Notes under the pieces: generated by a model
What the model saw: only the letters and a program-made list of their open reading frames with translations
What the model was told of the DNA's origin: nothing
The model's database searches: none
Shown here: one piece after another, positions 11,701 to 21,517 of the stretch
Layout: each line of letters starts with the position of its first letter
How positions within the stretch are numbered: the stretch's first letter is position 1
NCBI RefSeq assembly: GCF_003590095.1
Contig: NC_039492.1
Span: 868,001 to 932,000 of the forward strand
Direction of reading: 5' to 3'
From: Trichoplusia ni
Lineage: Eukaryota; Arthropoda; Insecta; Lepidoptera; Noctuidae
DNA length: 64,000 nt
Program-made: the position numbers and the translations under genes

Positions 11701-14700
11701 TAGTGTCAATTACTTGAAAAGTGAAATTGATATAGAAGTTAAAAATATCTTACTTCTATGTAAAAATATTGTAACTTCTTTTTATTAAATGTGGTTTGTA
11801 ATTTTTCGTCTGCATGTCTAAAATAAAACTAAAAGATCCTTGCATATAAAATTGCGATCAGCTGATAAAACGTAAAGGGACCAAAATGATTAATTCAAAA
11901 ATGAACTATCGTTTTATATGGATAAAGTCAATTTCTTTGCGTAGTTCCGACTTTAGAAGTGTAGTCCGATCTCGGAAAGCAAGTGATTTTATACTGACTG
12001 GTGTGCGGCAGCTTGTGCGCGGGCGCGGCGGGCTCGAGCGGCGCGTAGGGCTCGGGCCCCGCGAACAGCGGCGCCGCCAGCTCCGCGCCCTCCGCCGGGG
12101 CCGCCTCCTCCTCCTGCGGAAACAGCTAATGTCTGCAGTCTGATATTAGGACACCGATCCTATGTGTCATAGAAACTGGATACCATGTTCCTACGACAAC
12201 TGGACAACCCCGTTTCAAAGCTTCTAACGACATTATAAAAGCTTTAAAAATACAAACCAACCTGTTTAAAACGTCATTAAAATATTGTTCGACACAAAAT
12301 TCGGATTCTAACAATGAAAATAATCTAAGAATAAAACTGAATTTTGTTTTGAGAATAACAAATATCATACCGGAATAGGAATGAGATTCCTTCGAGCAAA
12401 ACCCTTCACCCAGCAAAAGTCCACACAAAGAAACTAGCAAAAAAAACGCTTGGAATGAACTATGTCCCAAGTGACAGGAAGCGAAAATACCCGAAACCTT
12501 TGTCCAGGCGTTAAGAACAAGCAACGCAATGTTGTCATTAATTTAAATTGACCGAAGCAATTTGGCGTCAGATGCAAATTCAGAATGCCTTTATCCAAAA
12601 CAGTGAGTTCTTTTGTATTTTGGCTTTTTGGATGTCGCCGTACGACAGCAAACGAGTGCGACAGCGTGGTCAGTAGCATGCTGGGCAGAGCCGCTTACCA
12701 GTCGGCGGGCGGCACTCCGGGCGGGGGCAGTGCGGCCGCCCGCCCAGTAGAGGGGCCACGCGCCCCGCCCGCCCCAGCCCGCCCGCCGCCCGCACAACAC
12801 CTGCCGACATGGACCACGTGAGCCCACACACGTCCGAGAATGGAGAACCAATTCGCGTAACATCAAATACTGTTTCAGGACTTATAGCAGACGGGCACAC
12901 CCATTAATGTTCTCTCGATATATAGACAACACAAATAAGACACATTCAAGTGACAGACACCACAAAAAATCGTCTTCAATATACAGTGCATTCAACCTAG
13001 AACTGTTTGTCAGAAGTACTGTTTGGTTCAAACAACTGCAACAACAGCACACCTACACCATAGTGCGAGTTAGCGCACTCATTGATAAACGCGAGAAGAC
13101 AAAAATATGAAGATAGAGAAATAATAGGTAGTGATCTAGAAGTCGACACACTTAATTTGTACACTCGAAATCTCATATCCATAATCCAGTGCCCACCGAA
13201 GACATCACAAGTCCTACCCTAAAAATGAGTCTTTCATCTTCCTTGTTAAGCCGCTATGTACTGAACATACCTTGAAGAAGGCATGTTCGTTATGCGCCAT
13301 GATCTGCTGCACCTCCCTGCTGGGGCTGGAGCCGGCTGACGCCAGCTTGCTGGCCGCCTCGCACAGGGACTCCTCCACACACGAACCTGCGAGGAAATAA
13401 TATATTAAACAACTACTACTACACAGTAGACTCAATAAATGCCGAGAAATCTTAGGACTTGAGATTTGAAGACTTTTAAAGAATTTTTAAGATTCAATTA
13501 TTATTATTGCTTCTTTGCAAGGTACTTTCACTTCAATTTCAGTTCAGTAGGCGACGGAAAAATAATAAGTCTCATGTAGGAATTAATTAGTTCCAGCACA
13601 TTTTCTATAATGACTATTATATCGATAAATTATATCAAACTAGCGGACTCGGCAAACTTCCAAACGCTTAAAATTCTATGATAACATGTAAATAACTAGG
13701 TCAAGCTATCCTTTCTTTCAAGTTGGATCAAACTGCACGCAGTGTGCAAATTTAATTAAAATTGGTTAAGTAATTGGAGTTGGAATTGGACAAACAATGT
13801 GACACGAAACTTAAATATGTTAAGATTATGATAGTTTACCTGCAGTTGAGTTGCGCGGCTTGTTACTGACGTCGGGCGTAACGGACAGCGGGGGATCGTC
13901 CTCCTCGCGCTTGCCAGGAGAACTGGAACCGAGGAATTCGTTACTGTGCAAAAACACAATATTATTAAATAATTGTTTCAAACATTTTCCTTTTGGAGAA
14001 CATACTGTCCCACTGCAGGGTAAACCTATAAACACCATTGGAGTAATTCATGGAAATTATTTATCAATTAATTTATAACATAAACATATTATTGTTTTTA
14101 TGGTACATAACGCAAAGAGACTGTTTGTCGTGTTTTTACAAAGATTTATAAGTTTAGGGAGTTATTGAGTAACTAATAAAGCTTCAGCAGTGACTAAGTT
14201 TTTAGATATTACGATGGACTTAGCAATTCAATGTTGGTTCATTGAAGATACCTTTTATCCTGAAGCAATAAGGTTGATAATAATAATGAAGAGTTAAGGT
14301 ACTAAGACATTACAAAATTAGTAGAAAGAACTGGAGTATAAATTTACCTAAAAGCATCGGGCGTCATGAGATTCAATTGTGGTGCAATAGTCGGAGACTC
14401 AGGTCGCTGGCCAATCAGGCTGCCGGGCTGCGTCTGTGTAACCAAATAAACACTTTTAAACTTGTCATTTCCTGACGAAAAAGTTGTAATGAACTGTTAA
14501 ATTCATGTGCTAATCACAAAACAATTGTCATTTGCTAAAAAGAGGATAGCTAAACATGCTGAGTAAGAAATCACCCGCATCATTTTTTTTTTATAAAAGA
14601 CTGATTCCAGAGATTTATTCCATCACTAATGTCAGTTTTATCTAAGCTTCTCGCCATGTTTTATTAGACTTTTCTCAAACACACACCTAACAAATCCTAT

Positions 14701-17700
14701 TCATCCTATCAGTATGAGATGTTGAGTGTAGCATGTTTACCTGTGATCTCATGAGCAGGTTCTTGAGTTGCTGGCTCTGTTGCTGCAGGATGCTGGACGC
14801 GATAGTGGCCGGCGCGGACTCGGACGAGCTGTCCTCCAATGCCAGCTCTGATAGACCTGCATTTATAAGAGTGGGAGATACAGGCAAGGGTTGCTATCAA
14901 GGTGCATCTGTATCCTTTTCTGTCGCTGAAAACCGTTATTTACTGGAGGGAGATAGTGAGAGGCAGAGGGGGAGCATGTACTTCGAAGGTGTAATATTTT
15001 ACAACAATATAAGTAGTATAGTTTTCATATAAGTATTTGAAGGTCGCTAATATTACGAGTACCCCAGGAGTATGTGTATGTGTATCTCACCATGCATGAG
15101 GTCCGCGTGTAGCGGCGGGCGCGGCGGCGAGTACACCAGGCGGCCCTCCTGCAGGCCCTTGGGCTGCACGATGTACAGTATGTATGAGTGACGTATGTGT
15201 GTGTGTATCTCACCATGCATGAGGTCCGCGTGTAGCGGCGGGCGCGGCGGCGAGTACACCAGGCGGCCCTCCTGCAGGCCCTTGGGCTGCACGATGTACA
15301 GTATGTATGAGTGACGTATGTGTGTGTGTATCTCACCATGCATGAGGTCCGCGTGTAGCGGCGGGCGCGGCGGCGAGTACACCAGGCGGCCCTCCTGCAG
15401 GCCCTTGGGCTGCACGATGTACAGTATGTATGAGTGACGTATGTGTGTGTGTATCTCACCATGCATGAGGTCCGCGTGTAGCGGCGGGCGCGGCGGCGAG
15501 TACACCAGGCGGCCCTCCTGCAGGCCCTTGGGCTGCACGATGTACAGTATGTATGAGTGACGTATGTGTGTGTGTATCTCACCATGCATGAGGTCCGCGT
15601 GTAGCGGCGGGCGCGGCGGCGAGTACACCAGGCGGCCCTCCTGCAGGCCCTTGGGCTGCACGATGTACAGTATGTATGAGTGACGTATGTGTGTGTGTAT
15701 CTCACCATGCATGAGGTCCGCGTGTAGCGGCGGGCGCGGCGGCGAGTACACCAGGCGGCCCTCCTGCAGGCCCTTGGGCTGCACGATGTACAGTATGTAT
15801 GAGTGACGTATGTGTGTGTGTATCTCACCATGCATGAGGTCCGCGTGTAGCGGCGGGCGCGGCGGCGAGTACACCAGGCGGCCCTCCTGCAGGCCCTTGG
15901 GCTGCACGATGTACAGCCGCACGCACACGCGCCGCCGCAGGGACCCGCACGACCCCACCGAGCCGGACTCCTGCACGGATAATTCATATGTAAGCATGTT
16001 AAATAAAATAAATGCGGACAACATCACATACATTGTTCTGAACCCAAAATAAGTTGCTGAAGCACTGTTATTTAGTCGTGTGCGTCTTTTAGACATCCAC
16101 GCCTGACCACATCCTAACATTCAAAAATAAATAGATGATAGAAGACTACATACATCATGGTGCATTTCATAGTCGATGGGCGAGTCGGCGTCTCCGCTGG
16201 AGCCGTTTCGGTGGTAAGGCTCGTCACAGCTTGGCTCGCACTTACTCAACTGCTCCTCTGGTAAAACGAAAGTTGATAGAAACATGAGATTAAAATGTAG
16301 TAATAAAAAAAAAACCATTTGTTGGGGCGTAACTCCCAACAGTGATTTGTTATGTTGATGTTGTAAAACAAAAATGTTATGTTAAATGTTTTGTTGAATG
16401 AGTAGACAACTGATTCGTATAAAAGGTTTATTGCTACTGAAAATTAACATGTTGTTGGGTAATAATAAAACATAATATAATCACGTAAAACAGCAACGTT
16501 TCACTTTAAGTAGAACAAGTGAGTTAGGTTCAATGTACAGCGTAGCTCGTACACCATTCTTCTCTACCATATGACATATTATAGGAAAAAATAAATTGAC
16601 GCGCAAAATAAATTTGATTAAAATTTCTTGACTACGGTTCATTTTAAAAATGAATTGTATCAATGTAAATTCTAGAAGTACATATATTATATGTTATGTA
16701 TCTCAATTGTAATACATCCATAAAAGCATTTGTGAATACAAGCTTAGTACACAACCACATTGTGACCTACTCACCCGCATCCACAATACAGAAGCTCAGC
16801 ACTGGATAAGGCAGCAAGAATTCCGAGATGCTCTTACAATACGCCAGACTGTCCTCAGGGTCCCGGGCCATGTTCAGCACATACAGACTCCGCGACTTGA
16901 AGTCTGAGAGCAACAGGTAACTGGCACTCGTGTCTAGCATGGCCTTGAGTCCTAGCGTACCCTCGGTACCGAGTCCAGGAGTGAATGTGATGGTCTGAAG
17001 GCAGGTCCAGGACTTGCATGACCAGATCTTGATGTTAGTGTTGTTTTCAGAGCCCGTTACCGCGAATTTCCAGAATTGGACACTGGAAATCAGTTTTGTG
17101 TTAGAGGCTGAAGTCAGTTCTATTTGTATTGAGGGATGTTGACTAATGTGTATTGGGTTATTGTTGTTTTTGAATCCTACTAGTACTATAAACGCGCAAG
17201 TGTATGTATGGATGTTTGTTTCTCCTTCACCCAAAAACCACTGAAGGGATTCAGATGAAACTTGGTACAAAGATAGTTAAAAACCAGAATTACACGTAGA
17301 ATAGTTTTTATTCCAATTTTAGATTCCCCTGGGATCATTTTTGATATGTAGCGTTTGGGCTTGCGGGCAACAGCTAATTATTAACATATTAATGCCGTTG
17401 GTTAAAGGTGAATATGGCCAGTTGTTTATCTAATATATGCTTGTAATAGGTGTAATTTGTATTATATTTTTGTTTTTTATTAAAGTTATATTGATATACT
17501 CACTCGGTGTTGTAGTTCTTGTGGTTGTCTAGAAAGAACAGACAGCTGAGGGGCTTGCCGCCATGCGGCTGCCATTTGTGCAGGCAACGTGGGCTGCTGT
17601 CCGTCAGTACGTAAACCTAGACAAATTATTTTTTAATTTCACAAGGTACCTATTTTGAGAGATCATTATGATTTTAATTGAGTAAGGCGGTGACAGAATG

Positions 17701-20700
17701 GTGGCCAAGATAAGGCAAAAGAAGCGTAGGTCGTCGGGAAGCAAGATGAGTCGATGACATTGTAAAGGTCTCAGGTCGAGTCTGGCTGGATGAGGCTAGC
17801 ATGGAACCGAAGAAATTGGCACGAGAATGGGGAGGCATATGCCCAGCAGTAGGAGGAAAAAGGCTGTGGATGATGATGATTATGACTGTCTACAGATTTG
17901 TTTTGCATTAATAAGTAACATACCACTAACAGGGTTATAGATAGATGGATAGAATACTCTTTGTATTCTATTCTTTTTGAATTCTGTACACCATAAGGAA
18001 AAACAAATTTGGTCAATACAAACAAATATGATGAGTACAAAAGGCGGTTATTTTAATGATTGCAGTGTTTAGGTGTCTTTATTAAGTGTATAGAGTGAGG
18101 ACACATGTATATATGGTGTGTACCTGGAAGAACATGACGTATCCGTCAGCGGAGGCGGTGGCGAGCGCGCTGCCGTCGGGCGAGAAGGCGGCGTCCAGGA
18201 TGGCGGCCGCGTGCTCCGCCGCGCACATGGCGCCCGCCGCGCGCCCCGACACGCTGCTGCTGCCCGACAGCGAGCGCGTGTTCCAGATGCGCGCTAAGGG
18301 CACACGGACAAGTGGGATTATACATGAGGACATGAATAATCCCAGCTTTTGAACACAGCGTGGTGTTCGGAATTCGGTCTTGCAACCTAACACCAAGAAT
18401 GCAGCTTTCCATAGCTCTATGGCAAACTCCATTTCGGAACTTCTGCGAATCGGTCAGCGACCAGGTCTGAGCACTGTAAGCTAAGATGGGCAGGATACAC
18501 ATATCAAGGAGCTTCCGACTCAGGAAAATCGGCAGATCACCCTTCATTAGCGTTTTCATAGACCATGAGAGTAGCTTTTCCAAGCATTTTCGATTCTTCG
18601 ATCGATATCTTTCTCCTGCCTGTTTTCGAAAGAGACTAACTGGTCTAGGTAGATATTCTCATTGACATATTTCATTTCATATTCATGTTGGTCATTAATT
18701 TAGTCTTAGACCGATTCATTGAAAGGCCCACCCAAGAGCTTGCCGTGTTCAGTTCTTGGATCATTGTTGTAGACCAAGAGCTGTGGGGGCAAAGAGTACT
18801 ATATCGTCGGCATATGCTGATGCGAAAGTCACCGAAAGTAGTAGAACCTCTAGAAGCTGCAAAGGAGTATTATATACCCAAGGGAATATTGTACATATAT
18901 TATGATATACATGTCCTCACCGATATGATCGTTGGTGGTGAGCAGCAGCCGGGCCACGTCGTCGTCCGAGGTCTCCTCGTCGTCGTCGGGTATGTAGGGG
19001 CACCACACCACGCGGTGCGAGCTGCCCGCCGCGCCGCTGTCCTCCTGCACCTCGCTCAGCAGCGTGCATCTGGTGCATACGAAATGCGCTATTACGTGAT
19101 CACATATATAGACCAGAATGGCATTTAATTCCAAGTGGCATAAACTTTCAGTAATCAACACTGTCTAAACTGCTAGGAGTAATGCCAGTAGAGACAGCGA
19201 TCACCGTATGGGGATCTGATACACAAAAATGCTTGGAAAGTTGCCCAGATTCTTATTAGATAATCAAGTAGGTATAATAAAGGTCACATTATGAGGGCAT
19301 TTGGTTTTGTTATTGTCAAGTGGAATTGCACTTTTACTATCTATTTTTCCAAAAGTTAACCATTGTTTCTTCTCACCTCAATCCACTATCTGTAACTTCA
19401 ATCTCGTGCACATAAAAGTTGCCTTGCTCGTCAATGGATGCCAGAATGACTTGGTTTTGTATGTGAGCAAAAGCTAAATCTTGCACCTAGAAAAAATAAT
19501 GTTGGTTGGATGACTTCGAATTAACAGTAGGCATTGTTTCAATAAGATTAGCACAAGATAAGCTTAAGAAAAAAAATCCTTTAAGTTCGCTTCAAGACGA
19601 CGCACGCACGTCACGCGCTGTCTTACTTGCGTCTATGACTCTTTCAAATTACAAGTTTATCTATATAAATATAATTTATCCAAATCGAATCCAATTGTAT
19701 GCAAGGCGGGCGTGTGGCCAAATATATAGGTATAATGATGTTACCTCTCCCTTCATGCCCTTGATGAGCGCGCGCCGGTCGGTGCCGGGCTCGGGCGTGT
19801 ACACGACGCGGACCATGCCGCTCCATGTGCCCGGGTTCACTGCGTTCGGAGCTGTGAGGACAGGGAACATAAAGAAGTGTCAAGTGTACGTAGAAGACAG
19901 GAAAGAATACCACAGAGTGAGTAAGGCTATGTTTAAGTTTGGTCAGATCTAATGATATCTATGGAGGTAAAATGAAGACTTTTTAATATCTGCTGTGAAG
20001 CTTGGGAGACATCTATAATAAGCAGAAGAGCAGTGAATTCCTGATTATGTAGTTCAATCAGTTTTGTAATTTTGTTTTTTAAATACCTTTAACTCGAAAT
20101 TGTATGAGTATTCAGTAGCTGGACTAGTAGTAGGGTTTGCAGACTAACTTTTAAAGTGGGATTTCTAGGCTAACTTTTCTACTGTCAAGAAGTTAAAAAC
20201 AAGACCATGTTACAAACCTACCTTTAATAGAATATGCCAAGTACTTTCCGCTGGTGTGTATGGCGAGGATCTGTCCAGCATAGAACTTGGGCTCCCAGTT
20301 ATAGTCCACCAGGTTCTTCAGCTTCACCTTAGAGCTGCCGTGGTCATGGTTGCCGGCATTGGTGTTCACCAGCACATTAGTGGAGTACACCTCCGAACTA
20401 CAGACACCATCGCCATCAGAAAATGATCTGAAACAGATCAAATACGATGATTAATTGTGGGAAGAAAAGTTTCGTTTTTGCTTGAAATTGGTCAATGTTT
20501 CTAGCTGGTTTTGGCTACCTAGGGTTTGTGACATACTATGTATGATTGTAATCAATAACATAGAGCCTAAAAGCAGTTTTTTATAAACAGAAACATAATT
20601 AAACCATGATAAAATTGGTGTAAAAGTAGTTTCATTTCAATACATACTATGCTATATAGCCAACATTTTTTTTTCACAAGTTTATGAATTTCAACAGTCT

Positions 20701-21517
20701 GTTGATAGTTAAGTCTTTACTTTTAAATGAACATTGGTAATCTAATGTAATTTTTGGTAAAGAAAAAAGGCATTATATTCTACTTAAAGAAATACAAGCA
20801 CATAAAACTGTTCTTTTGAGTCAGCCAAATCATATTAGGATTTAAAATTATTTTTGTTATATTGAAACTGTTTGTATAATTTTGCAATTGTGTGGAAATA
20901 TAATATAATATTCCACAACCTTCACACATGCCATCTAGTCTCAGACAAAGCAAAGCTTGTATTTTGAGTACTAGACAACTGATAAACATACTTATATATT
21001 TCTAAATACATACATATTATAGATAAATTACAACCAGACACAGGTACATATAGATGAGTTTGATCCTTATGGAGGAAATGCGCCATGCTAGGTACGATAT
21101 TGGAAAATTACTAACATGATGCATTGCTATATGGAATAAAGATGAAGTTCCAGTATTAAGCATCTTTCTTTAATGGCATTTAGAGCAAATAAACACATTA
21201 GTCTGTCATCAACAGATGGCTTAACAACATTTTTTAGCAAAAGTGTTCGTAAAGCCTAATAAGTGGTGACTACGTGATTTTTAGGGCATGTTAGCGGATG
21301 TTGAGGCAACAGGTTACAGTGCAATTATTGAGATATAAAAAAGATAGGTAAGCAAGAATAGACTATATACATGTATCTAGCTAGACAGAATGCAGTATCT
21401 AGTTGGTATTTATTTGCGTAAGCGATAAATCATACGCGAAATTTAGTTTCAGATCAATGTCACTTACATCGTTTGAGTGGCATCTGATAGCTTTGGAAGC
21501 ATTGTTGTTGGTGCCAT
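2016..21517 (-). CDS. EDC4: Enhancer of mRNA-decapping protein 4 (EDC4/Ge-1), 24 exons
   Basis: This is the scaffold of the decapping complex: it joins DCP2/DCP1 activity and P-body assembly in the cytoplasm. Exons in transcript order are 21468-21517, 20222-20427, 19745-19851, 19377-19486, 18921-19069, 18124-18293, 17504-17616, 16775-17082, 16154-16257, 15829-15970, 14741-14856, 14348-14433, 13840-13943, 13271-13386, 12699-12800 (weak), 11999-12113, 11406-11612, 10965-11100, 10364-10544, 9322-9487, 8020-8185, 6524-6632, 2530-2747 and 2016-2205. All junctions are GT-AG and phase-compatible, totalling 3471 nt or 1156 residues; the human protein is somewhat longer. Exons 2-8 encode the WD40-like N-terminus (YNWEPKFYAGQILAIH, SWTCLQTITF, SISEFLLPYPVLSF). 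Exons 17-21 are helical or coiled coil. The last two exons hold the Ge-1 C-terminal domain (GAFQQALSASDLALVM, YLEEAVMNLD). Start: first Met of exon 1, before the conserved region. Family identity is from remembered homologues; exact splice choices are inferred. Confidence 0.9.
3577..5623 (+). pseudogene. MADF-domain protein of the Harbinger element, frameshifted
   Basis: Exon 1 (3577-3928) encodes a MADF (Myb/SANT-like) DNA-binding domain: WSNEKVIQFLELYESERIIW, then DAWNRISTQM. Exon 2 (4880-5623) encodes a low-complexity Ser/Gln/Pro region and a C-terminal helix (DECDLYAKLLAKRLRKYP, the BESS-like end seen in such proteins). The 3929 donor (GTAACT) and 4879 acceptor (TTTTCAG) join in phase 0. 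The frame breaks in the A-run near 3791-3799: upstream it reads LLKKKESVYTF then stops, while the family continuation SGAGADDVFQPIWFPFE is in the next frame. One extra A explains it, so this is either an inactivating insertion or a homopolymer sequencing error. Confidence 0.85.
4041..6237 (-). CDS. PIF/Harbinger transposase (HARBI1-like, DDE_Tnp_4), three exons
   Basis: Exons are 6092-6237, 5684-5996 and 4041-4844, joined in phase 2 then phase 0, giving 420 residues with no internal stop. That is within the normal range for Harbinger transposases. The N-terminal part has the family's basic RRWW motif, then a helical region (RMSSSDFELLLQKIGPMI, LRYLATGDSYKSLHYLF). The catalytic part has GAIDGKH (D180), GRISDGGIF (D230), LCDGAFAI (D270) and RIIVENVFG (E308), so the acidic residues expected of the DDE core are present. 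The start is the Met at 6237 opening exon 1; the Met at 5989 could start a shorter form. It looks intact, so the element may be recently active. Splice sites are inferred. Confidence 0.9.
6663..6745 (+). mobile_element. LINE (RTE-like) C-terminal remnant
   Basis: The plus strand reads REAYIQQWTNMGC in one frame, the hallmark C-terminus of lepidopteran RTE-like reverse-transcriptase proteins. It is a short fragment in the intron just upstream of EDC4 exon 22 in transcription order. Confidence 0.6.
6900..7318. other. Intronic stretch with a GC-rich repeat-like block
   Basis: About 6995-7165 is locally GC-rich with CpG (accgggagcgaacgg, acgacgcggcgtcggacg). It resembles transposon-derived sequence, but I cannot assign a family. 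There is no coding exon. Confidence 0.3.
7319..8116 (-). repeat. Tandem array A: 133 bp x6, duplicated EDC4 exon 21 end plus donor
   Basis: Units start at 7319, 7452, 7585, 7718, 7851 and 7984 and look identical apart from the last base of the sixth. In gene orientation each holds the last 97 nt of exon 21 (ending GACACCGCGCACAG), the donor GTACACGTCC and 36 nt of intron. The first copy transcribed (7984-8116) is the authentic exon end. Exon and original intron share the 11-mer CCAGCCTGCGC at the breakpoint, fitting microhomology; the five internal junctions share one T-to-G change. The unit is not a multiple of three, so using a later donor would usually shift the frame. Confidence 0.9.
8020..8185 (-). 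CDS. EDC4: EDC4 exon 21 (authentic copy)
   Basis: Acceptor CTCCCGCAG at 8186 and first donor GTACAC below 8020. It enters in phase 1 and leaves in phase 2. It encodes an Ala-rich helix, ANTEAAARAAAERGG onward to VLADVLRDTAHR, corresponding to the helical region before the Ge-1 C-terminal domain. The linker between this exon and exon 20 is shorter than in the human protein, so a small extra exon in 8230-9316 may have been missed. Confidence 0.75.
8270..8751 (+). mobile_element. 3' end of a non-LTR retrotransposon, truncated
   Basis: A GC-rich plus-strand block in an AT-rich intron. It contains ggtaagagtccggcacgcc and gcgtcgccccaggcggcgg motifs that I associate with lepidopteran LINE 3' regions, and ends in a short A-run after ccccccgt at about 8742-8750. 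There is no intact frame. Orientation is opposite to EDC4. Confidence 0.55.
9322..9487 (-). CDS. EDC4: EDC4 exon 20
   Basis: It reads TVMERLSTSIAKSLSDMVR, then FESVVPVMEKAHAQIFRQIN and QAFQNGTKE. This is the conserved helical segment just before the C-terminal domain of Ge-1 (family block VVLPAFEK...MFQQIND). Acceptor CACCCAG, donor GTGAGT. Confidence 0.92.
9727..9880 (+). mobile_element. RTE-like LINE/SINE 3' tail
   Basis: It contains gactggaagccgaccccaac followed by atagttggggataaggc and a gatgatgat tail at about 9871. This is a very common lepidopteran retroposon 3' end. It lies in the intron between EDC4 exons 19 and 20. Confidence 0.7.
9931..10453 (-). repeat. Tandem array B: 108 bp x5, duplicated EDC4 exon 19 end plus donor
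   Basis: Copies start at 9931, 10039, 10147, 10255 and 10363. In gene orientation each has the last 90 nt of exon 19 (ending CTCGCCACCAGCAAG), the donor GTACACTAG and 18 nt of intron-derived sequence. The first copy transcribed is the authentic exon end. The repeated intron part (GTACACTAGCTATCACAAG) differs from the outer original (GTACCGCACACTAGCTATCC) by a 5-nt deletion and a few filler bases, so the internal copies descend from one rearranged founder. The unit is 36 codons but read-through meets TAG right after each donor, so extra copies cannot be translated unless spliced. Confidence 0.9.
10364..10544 (-). CDS. EDC4: EDC4 exon 19 (authentic copy)
   Basis: It reads WERISRVGEAASARAAQAAG, then LEPLAAALQSELATKISATD and DNIDKLATSK. 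It aligns by eye with the human block SRSLEPMAGQLSNSVATKL followed by ENISKLLKSK. Acceptor CCCCCCGCAG above 10544; first donor GTACAC below 10364; phases 2 to 0. Confidence 0.9.
12699..12800 (-). CDS. EDC4: Tentative EDC4 exon 15 (low-complexity, GC-rich)
   Basis: This 102-base segment has a usable acceptor (GGCAG) and a good donor (GTAAGC). It joins exon 14 to exon 16 in phase 0 and would encode a Gly/Arg/Ala-rich stretch beginning VLCGRRAGWGG. I see no family similarity in any frame, and skipping it also keeps the frame. It may be a real variable linker exon, a cassette exon, or simply GC-rich intron sequence. Confidence 0.3.
15067..15917 (-). repeat. Tandem array C: 123 bp x7, duplicated EDC4 exon 10 end plus donor, open reading frame
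   Basis: The marker atgtacag recurs at 15171, 15294, 15417, 15540, 15663, 15786 and 15909. In gene orientation each unit is the last 88 nt of exon 10 (LYIVQPKGLQEGRLVYS onward to HADLMHG), the donor GTGAGATAC and 35 nt of intron-derived CA-rich sequence. The frame is open across all seven units because 123 = 41 codons and no stop occurs. All seven donors are in the same phase. The first transcribed copy is the authentic exon end; the outermost copy abuts the original intron, which lacks the GTCACTC filler found in the repeats. Confidence 0.92.
15829..15970 (-). CDS. EDC4: EDC4 exon 10 (authentic copy)
   Basis: Acceptor ATCCGTGCAG above 15970. It reads ESGSVGSCGSLRRRVCVRLY, then IVQPKGLQEGRLVYSPPRPP. 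It follows the WD40-like region and corresponds to the family block LFCVHTKALQDVQIRFQP. Phase 0 to phase 1. Confidence 0.88.
16775..17082 (-). CDS. EDC4: EDC4 exon 8: core of the WD40-like domain
   Basis: The longest exon. It reads VQFWKFAVTGSENNTNIKIW, CKSWTCLQTITF, YLLLSDFKSRSLYVLNMARD and SISEFLLPYPVLSFCIVDAG. Each block has a clear counterpart in human EDC4, in the same order, and this exon alone is diagnostic for the gene. Confidence 0.97.
17178..17377 (+). mobile_element. Helitron-like repeat
   Basis: Starts TACTAGTACTATAAACGCG, has the AACCACTGAAGGGATTCAGA block and ends TTGCGGGCAACAGCTAAT. Same family as the copy at 490-707. Its 5' end abuts exon 8's acceptor region in the EDC4 intron. 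Confidence 0.55.
17690..17880 (+). mobile_element. RTE-like LINE 3' fragment
   Basis: Degenerate frame ending in the same C-terminal motif as the 6663 fragment (gaggcatatgcccagcagta), then a gatgatgatgatt tail at about 17869-17882. Inactive remnant in the EDC4 intron between exons 6 and 7. Confidence 0.6.
18320..18850 (-). mobile_element. Dead RTE-like reverse-transcriptase fragment
   Basis: The minus strand shows the catalytic YADDIVLFA box (at 18789-18817), then TASSWVGLSMNRSKTKLM, then the thumb motif CILPILAYSAQTWSLT, and AMESCILGVRLQDRI. Frameshifts separate these blocks. It is on the same strand as EDC4, in the intron between exons 5 and 6. Confidence 0.8.
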
